Shown: positions 26,166-34,928 of the stretch, one piece after another | Layout of the letters: each line of letters begins with the position of its first letter | Numbering within the stretch: position 1 is the stretch's first letter | Source: G965276675 sp965276675 | GTDB lineage: Bacteria; Acidobacteriota; Terriglobia; Terriglobales; Acidobacteriaceae | Assembly: GCA_965276675.1 (NCBI GenBank) | Contig: OZ255624.1 | Location: 4,340,001-4,404,000, forward strand | DNA length: 64,000 nucleotides | Reading direction: 5' to 3' | Notes under the pieces: model-generated | What the model saw: only the letters and a program-made list of their open reading frames with translations | Told to the model about the DNA's origin: nothing | Databases searched by the model: none | Position numbers and translations under genes: made by a program

Positions 26166-28301
26166 ATGGCTGGTTCGTCCTATCGCTCATCTCGCCTCCT
26201 CGCCTTCACTCTTTTGCTATCGGCTGCCTTTGCTTTCTCTCCTTCCTCGTTTGCGCAGGGAAGCTCCAATTCGTCCGCGACGACCGCCTCAGCAAAGACC
26301 GCCAATCCCGCTCCCAATTCCAAGATTCAGCAGCTGATTACGGAACTGGGCCGCACTCGCTCCTTCAGCGGTACGGCGCTCTCGCCAGATGGCAAGCAGA
26401 TTGCCTGGGCGGTCCGGGGGGTGGCCCATGAGACGGGTAAGGACTCCGCTAGCGGCATGGAGGTGTACGTTGCGGACGCGAACGGGGAACATGCGCGTCG
26501 CATGACTGCTGCGGCAACTGGCTCGAAAGAGGCCTGCCAGGAAGACGGACTCGCGTGGTCGCCAGACTCCCGGCAGCTGGCCTTTCTGTCCAACTGCGGC
26601 GATAGCAAGCAGTCGGAGATCTATCTCGCCGAGGCCGGGCAGGCCTCCGCAAAACCACGCCAGTTGACACACCTGCATGGCGAGGTGGACGCACTCTCCT
26701 GGGCTCCCGACGGCAAAAAGATCGGCTTCCTCTATGTGCCGGATGCCACCCGTCATGCCGGCGCCTTGGCCGCAATGAAGCCGCCCTCTGGCGTGATCGG
26801 CGTGGAAGGTCTGGAGATCCAGCATGTCGCGGCCGCAGACATCGCCGGCGGCACCGTGCAGACGCTGACCCCGGCCAACCTTCATGTGTATGAGTTCGAC
26901 TGGTCGCCCGATTCGGCAAAGTTCGCCTATATCGCAGCGCCTCCGCCGGGCGAAAACACCTGGTGGGTGGCACAGCTCTATACCCAAACAGCACAGGCGG
27001 GAGCGCAGCCGCAGAGCATTCTGAATCCGGGGACGGAGACGGGCCCGCTGCACGGATTGCAGATCGCCGTCCCGCGCTGGTCCCCGGACGGCTCGCAGAT
27101 CGCGCTGATCGGCGGCCTGATGAGCGATCAGGGCGCAACTGGCGGCGATATCTACCTGGTCCCGGCGAGCGGGGGCCCGCCAAAGAATGTAACTGAAGGC
27201 CAAAGGGTAAGCAGCACCTGGTTCGCCTGGATAGGCCCAGAAGAGCTTGCGGTCTCAAGTGTTGCTGGTGGATCGAGTGAAATCGGCCAACTGCACTTAA
27301 ACGCAGCTGCGAGAGGAATCGTGTTCAAGCTCCCCGCAAGCATCGGCGACGGCCGGCTCGAGATGAGCCTTTCGCTAGCGAAGGACGGCGCCTTCGCAGC
27401 GATCAAAAGCTCAGACACGATGCCTCCAGAGGTCTACACCGGCCAGCTGACTCCCGGTTCTTCGCTCAAACAGATCACGCACCTCAACGATGGCCTGAAG
27501 CCCTCCTGGGGCAAGTACGAATCCGTGGAGTGGACCAATGACAGTTTCCACGTACAAGGCTGGCTGCAGTACCCGGCGCACTATGATCCCGCCAAGAAAT
27601 ACCCGATGATCGTAATGGTGCACGGCGGACCCTCGTCGGCGGTCACGCCCCGCTGGCCTGGCGTTGGCTTCGGTGGCGCGCCCTTCTCCGCGCTGGATTA
27701 TTTCGTCCTCTATCCCAACCCGCGCGGCAGCTATGGGCAAGGCGAGCGCTTCACTAAAGCGAACATCAAAGACTTCGGCTATGGCGATCTGCGCGACATT
27801 CTTGCTGGCGTGGGTACGGTTGAGAAGAAGTTTCCCGTCGATGATGCGCGCCTGGGCCTGACCGGCTGGAGCTACGGCGGGTTCATGACCATGTTCGGCG
27901 TGACGCAGACCAACCGCTTTCACGCGGCGGTGGCGGGAGCCGGCATCTCGGACTGGCAGAGCTACTACGGGGAAAACTCCATCGACCAGTGGATGATTCC
28001 GTTTTTCGGCGCTTCGGTCTACGACGATCCGTCGATCTATGCCAAGAGCTCGGCCATCGACTTCATCAAGCAGGTCAAGACGCCAACCCTGGTCGTCGTC
28101 GGCGACCGCGATGGCGAGTGCCCCGCCCCGCAGTCGTTCGAGTTCTGGCACGCACTCCGCGCCGAAGGCGTTCCGACCAGGCTGGTCGTCTATCCAGATG
28201 AGGGTCACGCCTTTGCTTCACCCGAGCACCGGCGGGATGTGCTGGAACGGGCGCTGGCCTGGTTTGATCAGTACCTGGGTGAAGCAGCTTCTAGCATCTA
28301 G
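26166..28301 (+). CDS. Secreted S9-family prolyl oligopeptidase-like peptidase
   Basis: A 711-residue protein. The start at ATG 26166 puts the signal peptide MAGSSYRSSRLLAFTLLLSAAFAF at the N-terminus. WD40-like/PD40 blades follow (ALSPDGKQIAWAV, AWSPDSRQLAFLS, SWAPDGKKIGFLY, DWSPDSAKFAYIA, RWSPDGSQIALIG), then an alpha/beta hydrolase domain. The catalytic triad is Ser569 in GWSYGGFMT, Asp649 in GDRDGECP and His681 in DEGHAF, with the HGGPSS oxyanion loop. It resembles S9C acylaminoacyl- or dipeptidyl-peptidases. Its last codons (AASSI-stop) lie inside a CTAG-rich repeat. Confidence 0.93.
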   Translation: MAGSSYRSSRLLAFTLLLSAAFAFSPSSFAQGSSNSSATTASAKTANPAPNSKIQQLITELGRTRSFSGTALSPDGKQIAWAVRGVAHETGKDSASGMEVYVADANGEHARRMTAAATGSKEACQEDGLAWSPDSRQLAFLSNCGDSKQSEIYLAEAGQASAKPRQLTHLHGEVDALSWAPDGKKIGFLYVPDATRHAGALAAMKPPSGVIGVEGLEIQHVAAADIAGGTVQTLTPANLHVYEFDWSPDSAKFAYIAAPPPGENTWWVAQLYTQTAQAGAQPQSILNPGTETGPLHGLQIAVPRWSPDGSQIALIGGLMSDQGATGGDIYLVPASGGPPKNVTEGQRVSSTWFAWIGPEELAVSSVAGGSSEIGQLHLNAAARGIVFKLPASIGDGRLEMSLSLAKDGAFAAIKSSDTMPPEVYTGQLTPGSSLKQITHLNDGLKPSWGKYESVEWTNDSFHVQGWLQYPAHYDPAKKYPMIVMVHGGPSSAVTPRWPGVGFGGAPFSALDYFVLYPNPRGSYGQGERFTKANIKDFGYGDLRDILAGVGTVEKKFPVDDARLGLTGWSYGGFMTMFGVTQTNRFHAAVAGAGISDWQSYYGENSIDQWMIPFFGASVYDDPSIYAKSSAIDFIKQVKTPTLVVVGDRDGECPAPQSFEFWHALRAEGVPTRLVVYPDEGHAFASPEHRRDVLERALAWFDQYLGEAASSI

Positions 28302-28380
28302 CTTTTAGCTTTTAGCTTTCATGTGATGCACCTTTGGGGTTCTCGACCAGAGAGCTAGCGGCTAGGAGCTAGAAGCTGCT
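28285..28380. repeat. CTAG-rich inverted repeat providing the S9 peptidase stop
   Basis: The left arm AGCAGCTTCTAGC (about 28285) and right arm GCTAGAAGCTGCT (to 28380) are exact reverse complements, with TTTTAGCTTTTAGC and GCTAGCGGCTAGG filling the stem. The TAG stop of the peptidase (28299-28301) lies in the left arm. Confidence 0.75.
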
Positions 28381-28489
28381 GTTTCCCTACTCCCCGCTGC
28401 CTGCTTTACACTCTTTACACAGATACAAGGCCCTTGTCTTGCAGTTCATTAACCGCCGGCAGCCATGCTGTTCCCGGCGGGGAGGTTTC

Positions 28490-30910
28490 ATGCGGCGGTA
28501 CTTCATCCTTTCGTTCCTGCTCTTAGTCACGATTCCCTTTGATCTTTCGGTCGTAGGCTGCGGCGCCAGAAACAATGAGAAATTCTGCAACCAAGCCGGC
28601 TTTGGACAGACCAACACTGCAATCACCAACATCCATCTGGATCCGGAGCTCACCGGCATCTCTCTTGCCTACTCGCAGACGAGTCAGTTGGCCTCGCCGA
28701 CATCCACGAATTGCAATGGTGGATCGGTCGCGGTCGGTGCTTACATTTACACCTCGTCGGACAGCAGCCTGATCGACGTCTCACCCACAGGCCAGCTCTG
28801 CGCCGGGACCTGGAACCGGACAACTGGCGGTGGCGTTCCGGCCTTTACCACATGCCTGCCGGCGAACAAGACCGGCGTTGCCTACGTAACGGCAGATGCG
28901 GACGGCAAAAGCAGCAACAAGGTCTCCGTATATATACATCCTACGGTTACAAGTCTCTCGCTGGACGTGACGAATACGCAGACCGGGCAGACGAGCCAGC
29001 AATCCGGCGCATCAAACGGCTGCTACTCGCAGAACCAAACCGCGCAACTGAACGCCACCGCCTTTGTTGCCGGCAATACGAAGACACCTTTTTGCGCGCC
29101 CAACAGTGGCAACCCAAACGTGCCGGATTGCACCGTGAACCTCGGCCACCTGACATATAGCCCAGTGTCGGCCAGCATTGTCAGCATCGATCAGAATGGT
29201 CTCGCAACCGCTCAGCAGCCCGGCTCGACGGTGGTCAGCGCGACCATCGCCGGCACCAGCTCCAATGCCGGATATTTCTATACCTGCCCGCCCAAGAGCA
29301 TCGCCATAAGCGGCATTAGCGGCGCCAGTAACATCAACGTCACACCCAACACGCCCCAGGCGCTGAATGCAGTAGTGACCGACACCAACGGCAAAGCCAT
29401 CACTGGCCTCACGCTGAGCTACACCTCGACCAATCCGCAGAATATCGGCGTTACGGGAAGCGGTAGCGTCTCTTCCAGCTTTCCGAGCTCAAGTGCCGTA
29501 TATGCAGTCTGCCAGCCACCAAGCTGCAACCCTTCGCCGATCAACCAGATCGGCATCAATGGAAACGGAGCGCCCATCGTCAGTAACTCGGTGGGGGTAA
29601 GCTCCCCCGGGAACGTCTCTTCCTTCGTCTGGATGGCCAGCCCGCTGTCGCAGTACTTCGTGCCCGCCGACCTCACCGCTGGAACGACTGGCACCCCAGT
29701 CAGGCTGCCGTACCCGCCCAATTCCATGGTGCTCGACCAGGCCGGCACCAGTCTGTATTTCGGCTCCTATCGCGAGCTGATGATCTACTCGGCTGCAAAT
29801 AACGCTTTTGTCTCAGAAGACATAAACGTGCCCGGCGTGGTGCTGGCGGTATCGGCGGATGGCAGCACAGTGTTGGTCAACGACCGGCAGCGCGGCGTCT
29901 TTTACCTCTACTCGCCGGCGAACAAGACCAGCACGTCCACCTTTGGTGGAGTGGGACAGCGCGCCGTCTTTACGCCCGACGGAGCGACGGTCTACATCAC
30001 CGGACAGGATTCCACCGGAAAGAACGTGCTCTACATCCACAACATCTTCACCGGCTGGGCAGTCGAATCGCTCAACAGCACAACTACTACTACCTGTCTA
30101 CCCCCCTCCACCAACACTGACGCGAATACTGACGCCAACACAGCCTACAACCTTTACTGCTCACCCGATGTTGCACTCACAGTACCCGGCGTAGCCGCGT
30201 TTGTCTCCGGCGCGACAACAACAGCAGGTACGACGCAACCTGCCGGGGGCACAACAGGTTATGGCTTCTGCCCAGACACGCGCCAGACGCCCGTCAACAA
30301 CTATCCGCTTGCCGCGACCCTTCCCCTCAACAGTGACCATCTGGTCTCGACCTTCGATGGCAAGCACGTTCTAAGCGCGACGGCGAACCCAGCCGTCTTC
30401 AGCGATACTGGCATTACCGTTCCAGCCAGCGCCTGTCCTACGGCTCCGCTGCAGAGGCCAGACGGTACCACCGTGAACGCCACGGTTCCCCTGCAGATTC
30501 CAAGCACCGCGCCGACCCCGATTTCCCTGGACGGGTACGGGATCAAGTCCGTGGACCAGGTAGTTGCGGCACCTGATTCTTCCATCGCGTTTGTGACTTA
30601 TACCGGAACGGCCACGACTACGCCCGCCGGCGGGGCGCTGCTGCCCGCGTACAAGATCCCGGCGCAACCCGGAACCGCTGTCCCTCTTTCACCCGTGGTT
30701 CTCTCGGGCTCAGCGACCGCTCCACTGGTCGGCATCTTCAGCACCGACTACCAGAGCTTCTTCGTCGGCACAGCCGGGGACAACCTACTTCACATCATCT
30801 CCACGAGCACGCTCAAGGATGTGCGGCAGATTGCTCCTCACTTGCCCGATGCCAACGGCAATCCAACAGCGGTGCAGTTGATCGCGACCAAGCCAAGAGC
30901 GACAACGTAA
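28490..30910 (+). CDS. Lipoprotein with Ig-like and beta-propeller-like regions
   Basis: An 806-residue protein. ATG 28490 has GGGGAGG four to five bases upstream. The N-terminus MRRYFILSFLLLVTI ends in the lipobox SVVGCG, so a lipid-anchored envelope protein is expected. Residues up to about 400 contain bacterial Ig-like (Big-type) units, for example the IDQNGLATAQQPGSTVVSAT segment. The second half has blade-like repeats (VLAVSADGSTVLVNDRQRG, RAVFTPDGATVYITGQD). Thr, Ser, Pro and Asn are abundant. I do not know its function; adhesion or surface-structure roles are possible. Confidence 0.75.
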   Translation: MRRYFILSFLLLVTIPFDLSVVGCGARNNEKFCNQAGFGQTNTAITNIHLDPELTGISLAYSQTSQLASPTSTNCNGGSVAVGAYIYTSSDSSLIDVSPTGQLCAGTWNRTTGGGVPAFTTCLPANKTGVAYVTADADGKSSNKVSVYIHPTVTSLSLDVTNTQTGQTSQQSGASNGCYSQNQTAQLNATAFVAGNTKTPFCAPNSGNPNVPDCTVNLGHLTYSPVSASIVSIDQNGLATAQQPGSTVVSATIAGTSSNAGYFYTCPPKSIAISGISGASNINVTPNTPQALNAVVTDTNGKAITGLTLSYTSTNPQNIGVTGSGSVSSSFPSSSAVYAVCQPPSCNPSPINQIGINGNGAPIVSNSVGVSSPGNVSSFVWMASPLSQYFVPADLTAGTTGTPVRLPYPPNSMVLDQAGTSLYFGSYRELMIYSAANNAFVSEDINVPGVVLAVSADGSTVLVNDRQRGVFYLYSPANKTSTSTFGGVGQRAVFTPDGATVYITGQDSTGKNVLYIHNIFTGWAVESLNSTTTTTCLPPSTNTDANTDANTAYNLYCSPDVALTVPGVAAFVSGATTTAGTTQPAGGTTGYGFCPDTRQTPVNNYPLAATLPLNSDHLVSTFDGKHVLSATANPAVFSDTGITVPASACPTAPLQRPDGTTVNATVPLQIPSTAPTPISLDGYGIKSVDQVVAAPDSSIAFVTYTGTATTTPAGGALLPAYKIPAQPGTAVPLSPVVLSGSATAPLVGIFSTDYQSFFVGTAGDNLLHIISTSTLKDVRQIAPHLPDANGNPTAVQLIATKPRATT

Positions 30911-30930
30911 ACAGCACTGCATTCTCACCC

Positions 30931-30965
30931 GGCCCGCTTCTCATCAGGAGCGGGCCTTCCTTTTC
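30931..30965 (+). terminator. Rho-independent terminator after the lipoprotein gene
   Basis: GGCCCGCT (30931-30938) pairs with AGCGGGCC (30949-30956), followed by TTCCTTTTC. It lies 21 bp past the stop codon and separates the lipoprotein gene from the beta-helix gene. Confidence 0.85.
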
Positions 30966-30980
30966 CCGAAAGCATCCCAA

Positions 30981-32390
30981 ATGCGCATGAAGTCTCTCGT
31001 CCTCCTAGCTATCCTGTTTTACCTGCCGATGAGTGCGACTGCTCAGCTGGGAGCGAGCGCGTCTCCAAGCACAATTCCGGTTCGAAGCGCCGCAGCGGAC
31101 ACAACGCGCAATGCAGCGCTCTTTCCCGGTCGCGACATCGGCGAGCGTATCCATGCTGCGCTCGAGGACTGCCATCGCCGCTGCACGGTACGCGTGCCCG
31201 CCGGGGACTATAGCTTCAGCACAACCATTCGGCTACCGGTCAGCACCTACAATCCCTACACGCTTGAACTCGACCGGAGCGCCACGCTGACTTACACCGG
31301 CTCCGGCGATGCCATCAGCGTGACACCAACGTCCGTGGGCGGCTCAAGGCTCCTGATAACGGGCGGCCAGCTCCTGGGGAACCCCGCCGCCAAGAGCGGC
31401 ATTCACCTCTATCCCACAAACATGATCGCGATCCGAGATCTTCTCATTAAGGGCTTCAGCAGTGGCGATGGAGTCTTTATCGAAGGCACGAACTCCGTGC
31501 TGCTGTTCGACAACACCATCATGGAAAACCGCGTTGGGCTGCATCTCGCTGGAGCGCACTGCTCCAAAAACCGCGACAAGGAAGGCGATGTGATCTGTGG
31601 CCGCGATCTCGGAGGTGATGGGTATGCGCCCAATGCCATTCACGTGATCGGCAACGCCATCGTTTCCAATGCCCAGTGGGGTGTGTGGGAGGAGGCCGCT
31701 CCAGGGGTCACGCCAGCCCTGGGAAATCTATACCTGGGCAACAATCTTGAGCTGAATGGACTCGACAACCACCACGGCGCCATGCTGCTCGGCTTCTCAC
31801 TCGGGACGCAGGTTATTTCAAGCTACTTCGAAGGCCCTTCGCCCTACATCGTCGTCGGCGCTCAGGGAACGCCGGCCGCCACCGGAGTCGCCATTCGCGG
31901 CAACTACTTCACCGTAAACGCCAACGCGCCCATCAGTATCGAGCTGGCGAATGCGGTGGACACCGCCATCGAGGACAACTCTCAATACGATGCCTTCCCC
32001 AACAGCCCCGCCCCGTGCTTTATCGATATTGCAACAGAGTCAGGTACGTATCTCGGCAAGAACCATATTGAGTCGCAGCATGTCTTCTGCCGCGGGGGAA
32101 AGGCCACGCTCCCAGGCGGCGCCTATCGCGTGAATGGGGACGCTCAGGCCGGCCCGGATCAAAATGGCATAGGAAGATTTGTGGGACAGCTCACCACGAC
32201 CGGCAGCGCAACCGACATACTCGCCGTACCTGGCCTGAGTGCAACCGGACACTGCGCCGCCCTCGCCGGGGATGCCAAAGCATCCACGCTGACCGGTCTC
32301 TACGCAGAAGCGAGTTCAGGTGCGGCAGTGGTGCACCACGCTCCGGGAGGAGCGGGCGGCAAGCTGAATCTCTTTTGCAGCTCCCGCTAA
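30981..32390 (+). CDS. Secreted right-handed parallel beta-helix protein
   Basis: A 469-residue protein with signal peptide MRMKSLVLLAILFYLPMSATA. A pectate-lyase-like opening (GERIHAALEDCHRRCTVRVPAGDYSFSTTIRLP) is followed by successive short beta-strand repeats (LLITGGQLLGN, IAIRDLLIKGFSSGDGVFIEG, VLLFDNTIMENRVGLHLAG, IHVIGNAIVSNAQWGVWEE) typical of glycoside hydrolase 28 or polysaccharide-lyase-like solenoids. No catalytic residues can be assigned with confidence, so a polysaccharide-active role is only an inference. A start two codons later (MKSLVLL) is equally possible. Confidence 0.7.
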   Translation: MRMKSLVLLAILFYLPMSATAQLGASASPSTIPVRSAAADTTRNAALFPGRDIGERIHAALEDCHRRCTVRVPAGDYSFSTTIRLPVSTYNPYTLELDRSATLTYTGSGDAISVTPTSVGGSRLLITGGQLLGNPAAKSGIHLYPTNMIAIRDLLIKGFSSGDGVFIEGTNSVLLFDNTIMENRVGLHLAGAHCSKNRDKEGDVICGRDLGGDGYAPNAIHVIGNAIVSNAQWGVWEEAAPGVTPALGNLYLGNNLELNGLDNHHGAMLLGFSLGTQVISSYFEGPSPYIVVGAQGTPAATGVAIRGNYFTVNANAPISIELANAVDTAIEDNSQYDAFPNSPAPCFIDIATESGTYLGKNHIESQHVFCRGGKATLPGGAYRVNGDAQAGPDQNGIGRFVGQLTTTGSATDILAVPGLSATGHCAALAGDAKASTLTGLYAEASSGAAVVHHAPGGAGGKLNLFCSSR

Positions 32391-32414
32391 GGAGCTGTTG
32401 CTGTGGCGAGTCGC

Positions 32415-32514
32415 TCATTCGCAGCATGGTTGTCATCTTGAGCGTAGCCGAAGGCGGAGTCGAAAGACCTGCTTCATCTTGCATTGTGGAACGGCGCAAA
32501 GCGCCGCTCAACCC
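32415..32514. repeat. Dispersed GTCATC-TGAGCG repeat, copy 1
   Basis: It contains TTGTCATCTTGAGCG, AGTCGAAAGACCTGC and a GGCGC-AAA-GCGCC mini-hairpin. The same order occurs at 36638-36766. A degenerate second copy (CTGTCATCCCGACCG...) follows at about 32533-32590. The 248-bp gap 32391-32638 holds nothing else recognised. Confidence 0.7.
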
Positions 32515-32638
32515 AAGCGCCAACTCCACAACACTGTCATCCCGACCGACGTTGCGCCGCAGGCAAAACGCAGCGGAGGGACTTGCTGTTTCTCCCCGCC
32601 AATAAGAGCAACGGTTTAAACGACAAAAGCTGCTTCGG

Positions 32639-33058
32639 TTAAGTACGCGAGCGCGCAATCGCGTCAAGCACGCCGTTGAGGAAGTTGAGGGACTCAGGCC
32701 CGGAGTAGCGCTTGGCAATCTCGAGCGATTCGTTGATCACGATCGGCGCAGGCGTTCCGGGAAAACCCAACAGCTCCGCCACTGCCGTTCGCAGCACGTT
32801 CCGGTCCACTGCCGGCATGCGCGCAATCCGCCAGTTCGCCGAGTGCTGTTCGATCAAGCCGTCGATCTCTTCTTCGCGCACTTTGGCCACACGAAACAGG
32901 TCTTCGGAGAAGCCGCGTGTGTCTGGGTCGACCTCATCGCGCGCCTTCCAGAAGCTCCCTCGCACCTGGTCGGGTGTCTGCTTGCCGATATCGGATTGAA
33001 AGAGCATCTGCATCGCCAGCTCGCGCGACTTGCGTCGTTTTCCAATAGTCTGCGTCAT
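32639..33058 (-). CDS. nusB: Transcription antitermination protein NusB
   Basis: A 139-residue all-helical protein with the family patterns RKSRELAMQMLFQSDIG, NWRIARMPAVDRNVLRTAVAELL and PAPIVINESLEIAKRYSGPESLNFLNGVLDAIA. It binds boxA RNA with S10 in rRNA antitermination. Its ATG overlaps the stop of the ribH fusion gene (ATGA), so the two are translationally coupled. Confidence 0.95.
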   Translation of the reverse strand: MTQTIGKRRKSRELAMQMLFQSDIGKQTPDQVRGSFWKARDEVDPDTRGFSEDLFRVAKVREEEIDGLIEQHSANWRIARMPAVDRNVLRTAVAELLGFPGTPAPIVINESLEIAKRYSGPESLNFLNGVLDAIARSRT

Positions 33059-33963
33059 ACCAGCCGTTCGCCTACGAGCGTGCTGTTTGGGTGGCCAGTG
33101 CCGCCGCCTACCAGCTTGCGATGGAGCGAGACCATTTCGATGGTCGCCACCGCCGCTTCAAAGCCCTTGTTCCCCCCTTTGATGCCGGCGCGGTTCAGCG
33201 CCTGTTCTAGCGTCTCGCAGGTAAGCACGCCAAAGCCGTGCGGGACGCCCGTCTCTTGCTGGCTTTGCCCAATGCCGCGGGCGACTTCGGTGTAGATCGC
33301 CTCGTAATGCGCCGTCTCACCGCGCAGCAGACAGCCCAGCGTGATGACGCCGTCCACGCGACCGCTCCCAGCCATGCTGCGCGCTGCCGACGGAATCTCC
33401 CACGCACCCGGCACGCGCACGATCCGGATCTCATCCTGCAGCGCGCCGCTGCGCAACAAGCCGTCGAGCGCACCCTGTAGCAGCCGGTCAGTGATCACCG
33501 CGTTCCAGCGTGCCACAACGATGCCGAACCGCATGCCAGCAGCCGAGAGGTCGCCCTCCACCGCCAGCGGCTTGCCCTTGAGGGGATCGGCCCACTCCCA
33601 GAATGCGAAGGAGATACCTGGAACCGGCTCTACCGTGAACGCGCGCGACTTCCACGTGGTCTCTGCGACCTCACTAATGCGCTGCGCTGCGTCCGCCTCG
33701 TCGGCGGTTCCTGCGAGCCAGTTCTTCGCAAGGAGGTGCAGGTCGTCGATCTCGGTCGCTTCAATCAACATCTCGGCCGAGAGATTGCCCATGCCGTCGA
33801 GCAACTCGAACGCTCCCAGTGGCGCACGAAAGGGAGCGCCACGGCTCCCCTCCGTCTCCCAGCTCCGGCCAGGCTCAAAACCCAGTGCAGAGAAGAAGCT
33901 GGAGAGCCTGTCAAACACGGCGGGCGTGCTCGCCGGGTGCACAAATGTAATTCCCTTGATCAT
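33055..33963 (-). CDS. ribH: Lumazine synthase fused to an N-terminal VOC-like domain
   Basis: A 302-residue protein from ATG 33963. The C-terminal part, from about residue 140, is a full 6,7-dimethyl-8-ribityllumazine synthase: RFGIVVARWNAVITDRLL, VPGAWEIP, LGCLLRGETAHYEAI with the catalytic-loop His, and AGIKGGNKGFEAAVATIEM. The N-terminal 135 residues (MIKGITFVHPAS...SSFFSALGFEPG...GAFELLDG...FAFWEW) resemble a glyoxalase/VOC module. No stop or alternative break separates the parts. RibH condenses the pyrimidinedione with a butanone phosphate in riboflavin synthesis. The extra domain is unusual and its role unknown. Confidence 0.88.
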   Translation of the reverse strand: MIKGITFVHPASTPAVFDRLSSFFSALGFEPGRSWETEGSRGAPFRAPLGAFELLDGMGNLSAEMLIEATEIDDLHLLAKNWLAGTADEADAAQRISEVAETTWKSRAFTVEPVPGISFAFWEWADPLKGKPLAVEGDLSAAGMRFGIVVARWNAVITDRLLQGALDGLLRSGALQDEIRIVRVPGAWEIPSAARSMAGSGRVDGVITLGCLLRGETAHYEAIYTEVARGIGQSQQETGVPHGFGVLTCETLEQALNRAGIKGGNKGFEAAVATIEMVSLHRKLVGGGTGHPNSTLVGERLV

Positions 33964-34044
33964 CTCTTCGAGGGTACCACCGGAGGAGTAGCCACTAGCT
34001 TCTATGTTCCTAGTGTCCTGTCCCGAAACTTTGTAACAATAAAT

Positions 34045-34120
34045 TGTCATCCTGAGCGGAGCGCAGCGAAGTCGAAGGACCTGCATTTTGTTTCTGTGGA
34101 GCTACGCTCACCGCTGCAAC
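34045..34120. repeat. Dispersed GTCATCCTGAGCG repeat, copy 2
   Basis: TGTCATCCTGAGCGGAGCGC and GTCGAAGGACCTGC match the widespread form of this element. It lies between the ribH fusion gene and the toxin-antitoxin locus, flanked by CACTAGCTTCTAT motifs at about 33991 and 34147. Confidence 0.65.
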
Positions 34121-34175
34121 TATGTCGCGGATTTCAGGGACACCACACTAGCTTCTATCCAGCCTACACACGATC

Positions 34176-34489
34176 TCACTCTCTCATCTCTCCAGGTTTG
34201 AGAGGCAGGCGAGCGCCATGCCGGATATGCAGGACGATGATGCGCTTCCCCTCCACGGTAAACAGAACGCGATAACGCCCGTACAGCAGTTGCCGGATCT
34301 CCTCTGGGTGATCGTCGTTTTCCGGAGCCAGCGGACAGCAGAGTGGCATCACGTTTAGCGCTCGATGGCAGTCGATAGTCCGCCGATCCAGCGCTCCGCC
34401 GCCTGCTCGGATTTTGCGTGTATCCAGTCATGCGCCTGCTCGATGTCGGCTTCCGCAGGCTCAGTAATCTCAACGTGAAACGTTCGCAC
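34176..34489 (-). pseudogene. Frameshifted RelE/ParE-family toxin
   Basis: Two overlapping frames together make one RelE/ParE-like toxin. The first, from GTG 34489, reads VRTFHVEITEPAEADIEQAH...WIGGLSTAIE and then hits TAA. The second continues ALNVMPLCCPLAPEN...EEIRQLLYGRYRVLFTVEGKR, VLHIRHGARLPL to TGA 34176. One missing base near 34358-34363 explains the break, and the total length of 314 nt is one short of 105 codons. The start overlaps the antitoxin by 20 bases. It is either a genuine loss of the toxin or a sequencing error. Confidence 0.8.
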
Positions 34490-34760
34490 GCCGTCTCTTC
34501 ACAGCCGCGATTGCCGCGCGCGCAGGTTTGGTCCGGCCTGCAGCGGCGGCTTCCAGTCCACGCCGGATGCCTGCATTCGCTTCCAGCCGCTCCAGCGCAT
34601 CGAGCGTTCGCTGGTACGACTGCGCATCCTGCACCACCATCTCGGCCCGGCCATTCACCGTCAGCACCATAGGCCTCTGGCTCTCACGCAAATGCTCCAG
34701 AACCCCGGCAGTATCGCGCTTGAAATCACTCACAGAACGTATATCTTCCACGAGATTCAT
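34470..34760 (-). CDS. Phd/YefM-type antitoxin
   Basis: A 96-residue protein. The N-terminal DNA-binding and dimerisation part (MNLVEDIRSVSDFKRDTAGVLEHLRESQRPMVLTVNGRAEMVVQDAQSY) is typical of the family, and the Ala/Arg/Lys-rich C-terminus would wrap the toxin. It is intact and followed by the frameshifted toxin. A palindrome at 34764-34790 lies just upstream. Confidence 0.9.
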   Translation of the reverse strand: MNLVEDIRSVSDFKRDTAGVLEHLRESQRPMVLTVNGRAEMVVQDAQSYQRTLDALERLEANAGIRRGLEAAAAGRTKPARAAIAAVKRRRANVSR

Positions 34761-34763
34761 GAT

Positions 34764-34790
34764 GCATTGAATTTATACTAAATATGATGC
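34764..34790 (-). promoter_or_regulatory. Palindromic operator/promoter of the toxin-antitoxin operon
   Basis: A symmetrical two-step palindrome: GCAT and ATGC on the outside, ATTTA and TAAAT on the inside, around TAC. It starts 3 bp upstream of the antitoxin ATG and contains the likely AT-rich -10 region, so the transcript would be nearly leaderless. Autorepression by the antitoxin is inferred from how the family usually works. Confidence 0.6.
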
Positions 34791-34879
34791 GCACGGAGCC
34801 ACTCAACTACATCAACAGCCCCATTCCCTCCACTGATCTTGACGGCCCTCACTCCGTCTCATACACGGTTGTAGTAAAA

Positions 34880-34914
34880 AGCTAGAAGCTAAAGGCTAGT
34901 AGCTAGAAGCTGCT
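34880..34914. repeat. CTAG-rich repeat, single arm
   Basis: GCTAGAAGCTAAAGG followed by CTAGTAGCTAGAAGCTGCT, matching the right arm of the dispersed family. It ends 15 bp before the enoyl-CoA hydratase ATG. Confidence 0.6.
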
Positions 34915-34928
34915 TTCCCGGAGATGCT

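Noticed and set aside
34120..34473. 117-codon minus-strand ORF over the toxin
   Set aside because: It is the wrong frame for both toxin halves and its sequence is low-complexity Arg/Ser; the RelE/ParE segments lie in the other two frames.
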